From: WHSW01 sp963749365
GTDB taxonomy: Bacteria > Actinomycetota > Thermoleophilia > Solirubrobacterales > 70-9
Length of the DNA stretch: 64,000 nucleotides
Assembly (NCBI GenBank): GCA_963749365.1
Contig: CAVVME010000003.1
Span: 1,240,001-1,304,000, forward strand
Direction: 5' to 3'
Shown: piece by piece, positions 42,788-50,752 of the stretch
How positions within the stretch are numbered: position 1 is the first letter of the stretch
Layout: each line of letters begins with the position of its first letter
Notes under the pieces: model-generated
Told to the model about the DNA's origin: nothing
Database searches by the model: none
The model's input: the letters and a program-made list of their open reading frames with translations, nothing else
Position numbers and translations under genes: made by a program

Positions 42788-43794
42788 GTGCGAGGGTGGC
42801 GGCGCTCGCGGTCTCGCTTGCCGCGTTCGCGCTCGGCGCCGGCTGCGGAGAGAAGCAGGAGCAGCGCGGCGGGGCGCCGGTCCCGTTCTCGGTCGCGCTC
42901 GACTTCTACGTCAACCCCGACCACGCCGGGCTGTTCACGGCGCTCGAGCGCGGCTACTTCGACGAGGCCGGGCTCGAGCTCGAGCCCCGCGTCCCCTCCG
43001 ACCCGTCGGCGCCGATCCGCCAGGTGGCGGCCGGCCGGGTCGACCTCGCGATCTCCTATCAACCGGAGGTAGTGCTGGCCCGCGACCAGGGCCTGCCGGT
43101 GATCGCCATCGCGGCTCTCGTCGATCAGCCGCTGACCTCGCTGATCTCTCTGCCCGAGGCCGGAATCGAGGAGGCGGCGGATCTCGGCGGCAAGACGATC
43201 GCGACCGCCGGGATCCCGTACCAGGCCGAGTTCCTCGACGCGATCCTCAGCGAGCAGGGCCTCTCGCCCGAGGACGTGACCCGGGTCGACGTCGGCCTCG
43301 GCTTGCTGCCCGCGGTGCTCTCGGGTCGCGCCGACGCGATTCTGGGCGGGTTTCGCAACGTCGAGGGCGTCGACCTCGCCGAGCGCGGTCGCGACCCCCG
43401 GGTGGTCCCGGTGGACCGGCTCGGGATCCCGACCTACGACGAGCTGGTCCTGGTCGCCAACTCCGACCGGGTCGCCGAGGACCCCGAGCTGCTGCGACTG
43501 TTCGTCGCCGCGCTCGAGCGCGGCACTCGCGACGCGGTCGCCGATCCGGAGGCGGCAACCGAGGCGGTGCTCGCCGCCGGCGACGGCCTCGACCCGCGGC
43601 TCACCCGGGCCGAGGTCCGGGCGACGCTGCCGTTGCTCGCCCAGAGCGGCGGCTCGAGCCCATACGGGTACATGGACGCCCGCGAGTGGGAGCGCTTCGC
43701 CGGCTTCTTCGCCGATCGCGGGCTGATCTCGACCCGTCCCGGCGCCGACGAGCTGCGCACCAACGCCCTGCTCCCGGGCGAGATCCCGGACTAG
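42784..43794 (+). CDS. NMT1/THI5-like substrate-binding lipoprotein (ThiY-like)
   Basis: A 336-residue receptor. The signal ends with a lipobox LGAGC (Cys21). The mature protein starts VALDFYVNPDHAGLFTALERGYFDEAGLE, the NMT1/THI5 pattern for pyrimidine-precursor binding, with VASGRVDLAIS-like and GIPTYDEL segments. Under the TPP riboswitch this most likely binds a thiamine precursor. It ends at a short gap before a small minus-strand gene. No thiamine biosynthesis gene is beside it, so it is probably a salvage-only locus. Confidence 0.9.
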   Translation: MSARVAALAVSLAAFALGAGCGEKQEQRGGAPVPFSVALDFYVNPDHAGLFTALERGYFDEAGLELEPRVPSDPSAPIRQVAAGRVDLAISYQPEVVLARDQGLPVIAIAALVDQPLTSLISLPEAGIEEAADLGGKTIATAGIPYQAEFLDAILSEQGLSPEDVTRVDVGLGLLPAVLSGRADAILGGFRNVEGVDLAERGRDPRVVPVDRLGIPTYDELVLVANSDRVAEDPELLRLFVAALERGTRDAVADPEAATEAVLAAGDGLDPRLTRAEVRATLPLLAQSGGSSPYGYMDAREWERFAGFFADRGLISTRPGADELRTNALLPGEIPD

Positions 43795-43814
43795 CCGGGT
43801 CCTCCAGAGGTCGG

Positions 43815-44003
43815 TCAGCTCCCCGACGTGCGAGCGACCGCCGCTTCCTTGTCGTCGGCGTCGTGGACTGCCCAGCCCACGCGCGCGATCAGCTCGGCGG
43901 ACCGGTGGTCGCTGTCCAGCTCGGCAGAGCCGATCCGCTCATCGAGCGTAATCGCTCCCTCACGTCCGCCACCTCCATTGCTCATCACGATGATTCTCGG
44001 CAT
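43815..44003 (-). CDS. Small conserved-looking protein, unknown function
   Basis: A 62-residue soluble protein, MPRIIVMSNGGGGREGAITL followed by DERIGSAELDSDHRSAELIARVGWAVHDAD. The ATG has a very good ribosome-binding site (AGAGAGGAAC). The amphipathic HRSAELIARVGWAV stretch is likely a helix. I recall similar short proteins from Thermoleophilia, but I cannot name a family. It is flanked by the thiamine transporter on one side and a 269-bp gap on the other. The function is unknown. Confidence 0.6.
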   Translation of the reverse strand: MPRIIVMSNGGGGREGAITLDERIGSAELDSDHRSAELIARVGWAVHDADDKEAAVARTSGS

Positions 44004-44272
44004 GACCGTTCCTCTCTGGGATTGATGGGACCCCTGGGGACCACCGGCCGGTCAAAGCTTGGATGGCGATTGAGGCTCCCTGGCAGGGTAGCTGAGGGCA
44101 AGCCCAGTCCCGGCAGGACCGGTCCGCTTGGAGGCGGCGCGGTGAAACTCGCCCGCGTCGGGCTAACCTCGATGCGAGGGTCGCTTCGCGGTTGGCGCGG
44201 ATGCGGGACCCGATGCGGGGCGGAACCGAGTGCGCCGCACGCGCGCTTGGTACCCGCCACGAGGGAGCACGA

Positions 44273-44458
44273 ATGACTGATCAGAAGGCGGACGTGACCG
44301 AGGGACGCGGTACGGAGCCGGTCGGCAGCGTGAGCGGTGACGGGGGGCGCGAGGCCGAAGAGGGCAAGGTCGACCACCCCAGGTCGTCAGTCAGGGCAAA
44401 GGTCGAGCGCGCGATGGATGCGGCCCGAGAGCGGTTCAGCCGCAGCGACGAGAAGTAG
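44273..44458 (+). CDS. Small hydrophilic protein, unknown function
   Basis: A 61-residue, highly charged protein, MTDQKADVTEGRGTEPVG with a C-terminal helix (VRAKVERAMDAARERFSRSDEK). It is preceded by GAGGGAG at 8 bases before ATG 44273. It looks intrinsically disordered with one helix. The 269 bp before it (44004-44272) contains no other recognisable feature. It is convergent with the AlkA-like gene, 20 bp away. I recognise no family. Confidence 0.55.
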   Translation: MTDQKADVTEGRGTEPVGSVSGDGGREAEEGKVDHPRSSVRAKVERAMDAARERFSRSDEK

Positions 44459-44478
44459 GATCGCCCCCTAGCGCGCCC

Positions 44479-45462
44479 TCAGGCCGCGAGCCGGAGCGGC
44501 GGGCCCTGGGCGACCGCGCCGTGCCAGCGGACGAGCGCGAAGCTGCCCGCAAGGCCGCGAAAGGGCGCATAGGGGGCGAAGTACTCCTCCACCTCCTCGA
44601 CCGTGGCCCGGCGCCGGAGGCCGGCGAGCGTTCCGACCAGCTTCACGTAGGCGAGGTCGCCGGCCGGCAGCGAGTCGGGGTCGCCCCGCCCCGCCAACCC
44701 GAGGACCTGCACGGTCCAGGGGCCGATCCCGGGGATCCGCAGCAGCCGCCGGTCCGCTGACGCGCAAGCCGGATCGACCCGCCCGGCGGCGACCTCGCGC
44801 GCGACGCGGACCAGGGCGATCGCGCGCGAGGGGGCGAGATCGAACGCCGCCAGCTCCGCCGGCGCCAGGCCGGCGATCACGGCCGGCGCCGGGACGTCGC
44901 GCAGCGGTCCGCGCCCGCCCCAGGCCGCGCTCGTGCCCGGTTGCAGCCGCGGGCCCCAGCGGCGGACGATGCGGCGCTGGATCTGCGCCGCACGGGCCGC
45001 CTCGATCAGCTGCTCGGTGACCGCCCAGGCAAGCGCCTCCCAGGCAACCGGCCGCCGCCTCGGCCGATGCCAAGGCCGGTGATGGATCGCCGCTCCGATC
45101 AACGGATCGCCGCGGAACGCGCGCGCGAACTCGCTCAGGTCGACGTCGACTCCGAGCGCGAAGCGGATCCGCTCGATCGCCGACTCGAGGGCCTCGGCGG
45201 GAACCGGCCCCGACGCCGGCACCGCGCGCAGCAGAACTCGGTCGGCGGACGGCTGCCAGGCGTGGACGACGACCGGATGCACGCCGAGGTGAAGCAGGCG
45301 GGTGACGACACCGCCGCGAGCGCGCAGCACCCCGTCCCCCCTGCCGCCACGCGCCAGCCGGTAGGTCCAGGCGGGCCGGACCGCGACCTCGAGCGGGCGC
45401 GGCGCCCGAGCGCCAGCGAGCGCGGCTCCGGGCACGTGCCGGGCGACCGCCGAGCGGGCCAA
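44479..45462 (-). CDS. AlkA-like DNA-3-methyladenine glycosylase (HhH-GPD)
   Basis: A 327-residue base-excision enzyme. The helix-hairpin-helix reads LLRIPGIGPWTVQVL (about 240-254) and the catalytic Asp269 lies in LPAGDLAYVKL. The N-terminal half carries an AlkA-type barrel with RIRFALGVDVDLSEF. It removes alkylated purines from DNA. It follows a small unknown gene by 4 bp and a GNAT-type gene before that, so all three may be co-transcribed. Confidence 0.88.
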   Translation of the reverse strand: MARSAVARHVPGAALAGARAPRPLEVAVRPAWTYRLARGGRGDGVLRARGGVVTRLLHLGVHPVVVHAWQPSADRVLLRAVPASGPVPAEALESAIERIRFALGVDVDLSEFARAFRGDPLIGAAIHHRPWHRPRRRPVAWEALAWAVTEQLIEAARAAQIQRRIVRRWGPRLQPGTSAAWGGRGPLRDVPAPAVIAGLAPAELAAFDLAPSRAIALVRVAREVAAGRVDPACASADRRLLRIPGIGPWTVQVLGLAGRGDPDSLPAGDLAYVKLVGTLAGLRRRATVEEVEEYFAPYAPFRGLAGSFALVRWHGAVAQGPPLRLAA

Positions 45463-45466
45463 TCGC

Positions 45467-45790
45467 CTACCTGTCGAGCAGGTGCACGTCGACCATGAAC
45501 GAGCGGCTGGCGACGATCTTCACCGGGCGCTCCTTCGAACGCCCCGAGCGCCGCGCCGGGCGCTTGGCGCCCGAGCCGCGCGACGCGCGAACCACGGCGA
45601 CCGTGGCGGCGCCGGCGACGATGCCCCCGGCGGCGGCAAGGGCGGCGCTTCGCACCTCATCGCGCCACGGCGAGAGGTCCGAGCCCTGCTCGGAGCGGGT
45701 GGGCAGCGGCCGGGGCCGAAGGCCCTCGGCCCCCTCCTCCTCGAGCGGCGGCAGCTCGACCGCCTCCGTCTCCAGCAGCTCCTCTCGCAT
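45467..45790 (-). CDS. Small protein with one hydrophobic segment, unknown function
   Basis: A 107-residue protein. An acidic N-terminus (ELLETEAVELPPLEEEG) leads to a Gly/Ala-rich hydrophobic stretch (RSAALAAAGGIVAGAATVAVVRA). After it come a basic region and a conserved-looking end VKIVASRSFMVDVHLLDR. The hydrophobic part may cross or touch the membrane. It is 6 bp after the GNAT gene and 4 bp before the AlkA-like gene, on the same strand. No family recognised. Confidence 0.65.
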   Translation of the reverse strand: MREELLETEAVELPPLEEEGAEGLRPRPLPTRSEQGSDLSPWRDEVRSAALAAAGGIVAGAATVAVVRASRGSGAKRPARRSGRSKERPVKIVASRSFMVDVHLLDR

Positions 45791-45796
45791 CCGCTC

Positions 45797-46966
45797 CTAC
45801 TCTAAGGGCTCGTGCGGCGCGGGCGCCGAGCCCTCGCCGAGCATCTGGCGGTAGATGCGGTACTTCTGCACCACCCTGCCGCCCATCCCCTCCATCGCCC
45901 GGTTCATCGGCTCGTTGGTCTCCAGGATCCAGCCCATGTGGCCGCCGCGTGGACCCCGCCCGGCGGCGGTTTCGACTTGGCGCTCATACAGCGCCGCGGC
46001 CACGCCCAGGTGCTGGTACTCGTCGCGGACCCCGAGCGCGAACACGCGCAGCCGGTCGATGTACTTGTGGCGGCGGAGGAAGTGCCACCAGCCGAACGGC
46101 AGCAGCCGCCCCCCCATCCTGGCAAGCGCCTGATCGACGTCGGGCAGGGTCAGCGCCGCCCCGACGACCTCGCCGTCGAGCTCGGCGATCATCGCCCAGT
46201 TCTCGTCCAGTACCGGCTTCAGGTTCTTGGCCTGGAAGGCGACCTCGGCGTCGGTGATCGGGACGAAGCCCCAGTTGTGACCCCAAGCCTCGTTGTAGAC
46301 CGCCGTGAACCGCCTCACCTCGGCCTCCATGTCGCGCTTTCGCATCCGCCGCACGACGACGCCCTGCTCGCGCGCCTTCGCCGCCGCGGCGTGGATCAAC
46401 GGATGCATCTCGGTCCCCTCCTTGAGCTCGCCGAACCACAGCTCCCACATCAGCAGGTCGATCTCCTTGACCAGCCCGTGATCCTCGATCAGGCGCCGGT
46501 AGTGGGGCGGGTGCCAGGGCTCCAGCACCATCGAGGGCTGGTCGTAGCCCTCGATCAGGAGCCCGCACTCGTCGTTGGTGGTGAAGTCCATCGGCCCGAG
46601 CATCCGCTCGCGCCCCCGCTCGCGCAGCCAGCCCGCGGCGGCTTCGAGCAGCGCCGCGGCGACCTCCGAGTCCTCCTCGGCCTCGAAGAACCCGAACATG
46701 CCGTCGCTGCCACCCTGAAACTCGTCCCAGCGACGATCGATCTGGGCACTGATCCGGCCCACCACACTTCCCTCGCGCTCGGCCAGCAGCAGCTCGACGT
46801 CGGCGTGCTCGAACCACGGGTTCTTCGAGCGGTCGAGGAACTGGCGGCGCTCGAAGCGAAGCGGCGGCACCCATTGCGGGTCGCCATGCCGCAGCCGGTA
46901 GGGAAGCTCGATAAAGGCGCCGAGGTCGCGCTTGCCGGCGACCGGTCGAACGGAGACGGATCCCAC
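45797..46966 (-). CDS. GNAT-fold acyltransferase-like protein
   Basis: A 389-residue two-domain protein of the acetyltransferase superfamily. The N-terminal half has RLRHGDPQWVPPLRFERRQFLDRSKNPWFEHADVELLLAE, then GRISAQID; the middle has LGPMDFTTNDECGLLIEGYD and WHPPHYRRLIEDHGL. The C-terminal half has the GNAT core with VVGAALTLPDVD and a later GVRDEYQHLGVAAALYE (the acyl-CoA loop area). The family is widely spread but mostly unstudied. It is divergent from the SPT-like gene, with 26 bp between starts. A ceramide-synthase-like role is a hypothesis based on that neighbour. Confidence 0.82.
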   Translation of the reverse strand: MGSVSVRPVAGKRDLGAFIELPYRLRHGDPQWVPPLRFERRQFLDRSKNPWFEHADVELLLAEREGSVVGRISAQIDRRWDEFQGGSDGMFGFFEAEEDSEVAAALLEAAAGWLRERGRERMLGPMDFTTNDECGLLIEGYDQPSMVLEPWHPPHYRRLIEDHGLVKEIDLLMWELWFGELKEGTEMHPLIHAAAAKAREQGVVVRRMRKRDMEAEVRRFTAVYNEAWGHNWGFVPITDAEVAFQAKNLKPVLDENWAMIAELDGEVVGAALTLPDVDQALARMGGRLLPFGWWHFLRRHKYIDRLRVFALGVRDEYQHLGVAAALYERQVETAAGRGPRGGHMGWILETNEPMNRAMEGMGGRVVQKYRIYRQMLGEGSAPAPHEPLE

Positions 46967-46992
46967 GGACGCTCAACCTACACTTCTGCGCG

Positions 46993-48249
46993 ATGAGCGA
47001 GACGACCCGGGCCGCCGCCGACGTGTTCGAGAAGGTGCGCGGGCACGAGCGCGCCGAGCAGCTCGAGGCGGCGAAGGCGGCCGGGGTGCTGCCCTACTTC
47101 AAGGTGCTCACCTCCGAGGCAGGGCCGGTGGTCGAGATGGAGGGCCGGGAGATGGTCATGCTCGGCTCCAACAACTACCTCGGGCTGACCGGCGACCCAC
47201 GGGTCAAGCAGGCGGCTCGGGACGCGCTCGAGGTCTACGGCACCGGGCTCACGGGGTCGCGGCTGCTGAACGGGACCACCCCGCTGCATCTCGAGCTCGA
47301 GCGCGAGCTTGCCGAGTGGATGGGAAGCGAGGACGTGATCGTCTTCACCACCGGCCACCAGGCCAACGTGGGTTGCATCGGCACGATCCTGAGCGCCCGC
47401 GACACGGTGATCTGCGACTCCGCCGACCACGCCTCGATCCTCGACGGCTGCAAGCTCTCGGGCGCCAAGCTGCGGCCGTTTCGCCACAACCAGATGGCGA
47501 AGCTCGAGCGGATGCTCGAACGAGCGGCCGGCGACGGGGGCGGGGTCCTGGTCGTCGTCGACGGGGTCTTCTCGATGGAGGGCGACCTCTGCGACCTGCC
47601 GGCGATCGTCGATCTATGCCGGCGCTATGGAGCCCGCTTGATGGTCGACGAGGCGCATGCCGTCGGGGTCCTCGGCGCCCGCGGGGCCGGCACCTGCGAG
47701 CTGTTCGGGCTCGAGGACGAGGTCGACCTGCGAATGGGGACGTTCTCCAAGAGCCTCGCCTCCTGCGGCGGATTCATCGCCGGCCCGGAGGAGGTGGTCG
47801 AGTACCTGCGAATCTCCGCCCGGCCGTTCATCTTCACCGCCTCGGCGGTCCCGGCCGCGGTCGGCGCGGCGCTCGGCGCCCTGCGGATCATCCGCTCGGA
47901 GGGCCCGGAGCTGATGGCGCGGCTGCTCGACAATGCGCGCTACCTGCGCCGCGGGATCTCCGAGCTCGGCCTGCGGGTGATCGAGCCCGGGACCCTGCCC
48001 GAAGGCGGCGAGGCGACGACCCCGGTTGTCCCCGTCGTCGTCGGCGAGGACTGGCAGGCGGTGATGCTGTGGAAGGCGCTCTATGACGGCGGCGTCTACA
48101 CCAACGTCGCGATCCATCCCGCTGTCCCGCCCGGCGGCGCGTTGCTGCGCACCTCGCTGATGGCGAGCCACGAGCGCGAGCACCTCGATCGCGCCTTGGC
48201 GGTCCTGGAGTCGGCGATCGCCGACTTCCCCGACCTCCCTCGCTCCTGA
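46993..48249 (+). CDS. Alpha-oxoamine synthase, serine-palmitoyltransferase-like
   Basis: A 418-residue PLP enzyme that condenses an amino acid with an acyl-CoA. The Schiff-base Lys is K253 in MGTFSKSLASCGGFIAG; the His stacking on PLP is H146 in DSADHASILDG, and D219 and H222 lie in VDEAHAVG. The TFSKS motif and ARPFIFTASAVPAA resemble serine palmitoyltransferase more than KBL or BioF, which have TLGKALGG or TFGKG here. Product assignment to 3-ketodihydrosphingosine is inferred, not shown. A hairpin follows the stop. It is divergent from the GNAT gene. Confidence 0.85.
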   Translation: MSETTRAAADVFEKVRGHERAEQLEAAKAAGVLPYFKVLTSEAGPVVEMEGREMVMLGSNNYLGLTGDPRVKQAARDALEVYGTGLTGSRLLNGTTPLHLELERELAEWMGSEDVIVFTTGHQANVGCIGTILSARDTVICDSADHASILDGCKLSGAKLRPFRHNQMAKLERMLERAAGDGGGVLVVVDGVFSMEGDLCDLPAIVDLCRRYGARLMVDEAHAVGVLGARGAGTCELFGLEDEVDLRMGTFSKSLASCGGFIAGPEEVVEYLRISARPFIFTASAVPAAVGAALGALRIIRSEGPELMARLLDNARYLRRGISELGLRVIEPGTLPEGGEATTPVVPVVVGEDWQAVMLWKALYDGGVYTNVAIHPAVPPGGALLRTSLMASHEREHLDRALAVLESAIADFPDLPRS

Positions 48250-48276
48250 TCGGCGCTCCGGGCCCTTCTCCGTTCC

Positions 48277-48297
48277 CCCCAAAGGGTCGGTTTGGGG
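48277..48297 (+). terminator. Terminator-like hairpin after the SPT-like gene
   Basis: A 7-bp stem CCCCAAA / TTTGGGG with loop GGGTCGG is followed by TTGTCCATTTCC, which is T-rich for this genome. It lies 28 bp after the SPT-like stop codon. Confidence 0.55.
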
Positions 48298-48381
48298 TTG
48301 TCCATTTCCGGACAAGCCGGGCGGAAGCAGAAAAAGGGTGCTAGTAGCGACCGGGGCAGGGGGCGGAACGTCCAGCTGCGG

Positions 48382-48411
48382 TTGACGCGGCCGCCCGATC
48401 TTCTCTAGGTT
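48382..48411 (+). promoter_or_regulatory. Sigma-70-like promoter for the IHF gene
   Basis: TTGACG (48382-48387) and TAGGTT (48406-48411) with an 18-bp spacer would start a transcript about 150 bases before the ATG at 48570. It has one of the best -35 matches I saw in the window. Confidence 0.55.
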
Positions 48412-48569
48412 GCGCGAGCGCCCGACGCACCCCGGGGCAGGGGAGCGGTCAGGACGACTGAGAGTGTGTGTCGTCCGGGCCCGACCCCTAGAGCGGCGAG
48501 AGCCGTATGGGGAGCCCGGCGCCGTACATACCCCCCGCAAACCCCCCAACCTGCTCGAGAGGAGTGAGA

Positions 48570-48938
48570 ATGGAAGCTGCCTCGACCCTGGCCCCTGCGT
48601 CGATCCCGCAGCACATGCAGGCGCTCGAACACGCCAACCGGATCCGGCTGGCGAGGGCGTCGCTGAAGCGCGCGGTCGCCGCAGGACAGGTCGACGCGGC
48701 GGAGATCGTGAAGGACCCTCCCACGGAGGTCGAGTCGATGAGCGTCGGGGAACTCCTGCGCAGCCAGCGTCGTTGGGGACGCACACGGGCGCGCAAGTTC
48801 CTCTTCTCGCTGGCGCTGAACGAGAACCGTGAGCTCGGACGGCTGACGGAACGCCAGCGCACCCTGCTCGCGTCGGAGCTCGAGGCCAAGCGCCTCGGGT
48901 GCGTCGCGAGCTGGGATGCTCGGCCCGGGAGCCGGTAG
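48570..48938 (+). CDS. mihF: Actinobacterial integration host factor (mIHF)
   Basis: A 122-residue DNA-bending protein of the actinobacterial type, unrelated to E. coli IHF. The helical core HMQALEHANRIRLARASLKRAVAAGQVDAAEI is followed by the conserved MSVGELLRSQRRWGRTRARKFLFSLALNENRELG. The helix-two-turn-helix region ends with LTERQRTLLASELE. mIHF bends DNA and organises the nucleoid and is often essential. The start at 48570 has the strong site GAGAGGAGTGAGA. A long leader and a good promoter fit high expression. A strong hairpin follows the gene. Confidence 0.85.
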   Translation: MEAASTLAPASIPQHMQALEHANRIRLARASLKRAVAAGQVDAAEIVKDPPTEVESMSVGELLRSQRRWGRTRARKFLFSLALNENRELGRLTERQRTLLASELEAKRLGCVASWDARPGSR

Positions 48939-48950
48939 AAGCGGTCAGCA

Positions 48951-48975
48951 GGGGCGGGCGCCAGGCGCCCGCCCC
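48951..48975. terminator. Terminator-like hairpin after the IHF gene
   Basis: An 11-bp perfect stem GGGGCGGGCGC / GCGCCCGCCCC with loop CAG, 12 bp past the IHF stop and before the convergent membrane-protein gene. No T-run follows. Confidence 0.65.
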
Positions 48976-49009
48976 GCCGCCATCTCCCCGGAGCCGACCC
49001 GGGAACGGC

Positions 49010-49498
49010 TCAGCGCAGCTTGACGAGCCGGCCGGAGCGCCGTCTGAATTCGGCGGCCAGGCCCCAGAAGGCGAGCGCCGCGACGATCACTCCGGCGCCG
49101 ACGCTGGGGGTCGGAGAGAGCCCGGCCAGATAGTGCAGGCTGAGCATGCTCGCCAGCCCGACCGCCCCTGCGAGCAGCAGCGAGTGCGACCGAAAGCCGG
49201 CGAGGTGCTCACGGATCGAGAGCTCGAGCCCGGCCAGGGACGCGATCGCGAGCCCGGCGACGAACAACGAGGTGCCGCGCGATCCCTCGACGAAGAAGAA
49301 GCCGACCACGAACAGCGCCAGGCCCACCAGCACCAGCAGCTCGATCAGCGGGAACGAGCCCCACGGCGCCGGCGGCGCCTGGTCGTCGATCGGCGCCGGC
49401 GCCCGGGCGGCGGCGCGCCGACTCGGGGGCGGCGCCGCGCCGGTCGGGCGCCGGGCTGCTGCGGCGCGACGCTTGCGACGCTTGCGAGCCTTTGCCAT
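49010..49498 (-). CDS. Membrane protein with basic N-terminus, unknown function
   Basis: A 162-residue protein. The first 40 residues are Lys/Arg/Ala-rich and probably cytoplasmic. Four hydrophobic helices follow (LLVLVGLALFVVGFFFV, LFVAGLAIASLAGLELS, LLLAGAVGLASMLSL and VIVAALAFWGLAAEF). It is the last gene of the Mla/RND operon, or starts its own message after the hairpin at 49524. A longer minus-strand frame overlaps its first 290 bp in another register and seems to be a read-through of the previous gene. No family recognised. Confidence 0.72.
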   Translation of the reverse strand: MAKARKRRKRRAAAARRPTGAAPPPSRRAAARAPAPIDDQAPPAPWGSFPLIELLVLVGLALFVVGFFFVEGSRGTSLFVAGLAIASLAGLELSIREHLAGFRSHSLLLAGAVGLASMLSLHYLAGLSPTPSVGAGVIVAALAFWGLAAEFRRRSGRLVKLR

Positions 49499-50096
49499 CA
49501 GAGATGCCGCTGACCGCGTCGGCCGGGGGCCGCAGCCCCCCGGCTAACGGGCAACCGGAGGAGAGTCGGACGCGCCACCAGCCGAGCAGCGCACCGAGCA
49601 GACCCCAGCGGGGCCGCGAGTGCCAGTGCCGGCAGCCCGGCTCGCCGATGTCCTGGTTGGAGACGCGAACCCAGCGATGGCGATCCGGCTCCGCGATCAT
49701 CCGCTCGATCAGGGCGCGATTGGCGCGCTCGGCATCGTGTCGACGGGCGAGCTCGGCCTCGGCGTCGCGAAGCCGCAGCGCGAGCGAGTCGCGAACTCGC
49801 TCCAGCTCGCCGGTGCCGAGCAGACGAGGCCCGCCGACGGCACCGATCCCCCACTCGAACCCCGCGCGGGGGGAGGCCTCGCCGAACAGGGCGCCGAGCC
49901 GGCGCTCGATCCGGGCTATCTGGCGGCGCAGGTCCGTGCGCGCCTGGCGTTCCGCCGACTCGCTGACCCGGGGGACTGAGGGGGCAAAGCCCGCCGGCGA
50001 GGTGAGCGGCTGTGTCTCGTCGAGTGCGCTCGGCACGGAGCTCCTTTTGCCCGTTGCGGTCGGCTGGACGAAGTCTAAGGCCGCGGTCGAGCTCAT
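49209..50096 (-). CDS. Unknown protein with lost or shifted stop codon
   Basis: The open frame encodes 295 residues, but only the first 183 look like a real protein. They contain a charged helix (RQARTDLRRQIARIERRLGAL), a Trp/Gly segment (FEWGIGAVGGPRLLGTGELER), another coiled helix, and an end WVRVSNQDIGEPGCRHWHSRPRWGLLG with the closing GWWRVRLSSGCP. The last 112 codons run antiphase through the next membrane-protein gene and have low-complexity composition. A TAG lies one frame over at codon 184, so a single-base indel would restore a 183-residue protein. It overlaps the B3/B4 gene as ATGA. No family recognised; no catalytic motif is obvious. Confidence 0.65.
   Translation of the reverse strand: MSSTAALDFVQPTATGKRSSVPSALDETQPLTSPAGFAPSVPRVSESAERQARTDLRRQIARIERRLGALFGEASPRAGFEWGIGAVGGPRLLGTGELERVRDSLALRLRDAEAELARRHDAERANRALIERMIAEPDRHRWVRVSNQDIGEPGCRHWHSRPRWGLLGALLGWWRVRLSSGCPLAGGLRPPADAVSGISDGKGSQASQASRRSSPAPDRRGAAPESARRRPGAGADRRPGAAGAVGLVPADRAAGAGGPGAVRGRLLLRRGIARHLVVRRRARDRVPGRARALDP
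49524..49544. other. GC-rich hairpin between two operon genes
   Basis: The inverted repeat CCGGGGG / CCCCCGG with a central 7 bp lies just before the ATG at 49498 (minus strand). It has the look of an intercistronic or attenuator hairpin and supports the idea that the upstream protein normally ends before it. Confidence 0.5.
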
Positions 50097-50752
50097 GCTT
50101 CGTGCAACACCCCGGCGGCGAGCCAGAGCGCCTCCTCGACGGCGATCTCGGGCACTCCGGTGACCCCGATCGCGACCAGCAGCGTGCGCCGGGTGCGCGG
50201 TCGCACCCCGCGGCCGGCGGCGAGCGCGCCGAACAGCAACGCCAGCGGTCGTTGCTGATCGGCGATCACCAAGGTCCCGGGCGGGAGATCGCCCGGCCGT
50301 CCCTCGAGCTTCTCTCCGGGCTCGCTCGGCCGGATTCCCGGCGCGCCCTCGACCCGATCGGTGTCGAAGGCGCGCAGCGCGACCCCCGACTCGACGATCG
50401 CGATCGTCAGCGCGTCGTCGAGCAGGCTGCGACTGCGAAATCCCCCGTGGAGCATCCGCTCGAGGACCAGCCCCTCGACCGGCGTCCGCTGGTGGTCGGG
50501 GTCGAGCCCGATGTGGCGGTAGAAGATCCGATATGCGGACGGAATCGGACGCTGTCGCAGGGTGACCGCCTGGGCGCCCGCGAAGCGGTCCGAGAGCCGG
50601 CGTAGGCGATCTCGGACCGCCGCAGTCGAGCGTCCCGAGCCGCGCTCGACCCCGAGCGAGAACAGCGCCAGGCCCGGGAACTCGGCTCGCAGCTCAGGCG
50701 CGACCCATCCCGGCCGTGCCGCCCGCTCGCCGGTGCCGGCCACCTCGTTCAC
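50093..50752 (-). CDS. B3/B4 domain protein (PheRS beta-related)
   Basis: A 219-residue protein of the B3/B4 fold found in the beta subunit of phenylalanyl-tRNA synthetase and in stand-alone proteins. It has ELRAEFPGLALFSLGVERG, a RIFYRHIGLDPDHQRTPVEGLVLERMLHGGFRSRSLLDDALTIAIVESG core, and GTLVIADQQRP near the end. Some members edit mischarged tRNA; others are unexplored. The GTG start at 50752 overlaps the TlpA-like stop codon as GTGA, and its stop overlaps the next start, so the operon is tightly coupled. Its place in a lipid/RND transport operon is unexplained. Confidence 0.82.
   Translation of the reverse strand: MNEVAGTGERAARPGWVAPELRAEFPGLALFSLGVERGSGRSTAAVRDRLRRLSDRFAGAQAVTLRQRPIPSAYRIFYRHIGLDPDHQRTPVEGLVLERMLHGGFRSRSLLDDALTIAIVESGVALRAFDTDRVEGAPGIRPSEPGEKLEGRPGDLPPGTLVIADQQRPLALLFGALAAGRGVRPRTRRTLLVAIGVTGVPEIAVEEALWLAAGVLHEA

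Larger units (their letters stand above)
48250..48569 (+). promoter_or_regulatory. 320-bp intergenic region before the IHF gene
   Basis: This gap contains two hairpins (48277-48297, and TTGTCC-N6-GGACAA at 48298-48315), a promoter (48382-48411) and about 150 bases of leader. No convincing coding frame, tRNA or riboswitch is visible in it. The leader ends in an ideal ribosome-binding site (GAGAGGAG). Confidence 0.6.

Noticed and set aside
44004..44272. A possible small RNA in a 269-bp gap
   Set aside because: A short hairpin (CCTCG-ATG-CGAGG) is present, but I found no promoter-terminator pair and no known RNA family.
48570..48938. A prophage or integration hotspot near the host factor gene
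   Set aside because: No integrase, attachment-site repeat or tRNA lies nearby. mIHF is a core chromosomal gene in Actinobacteria.
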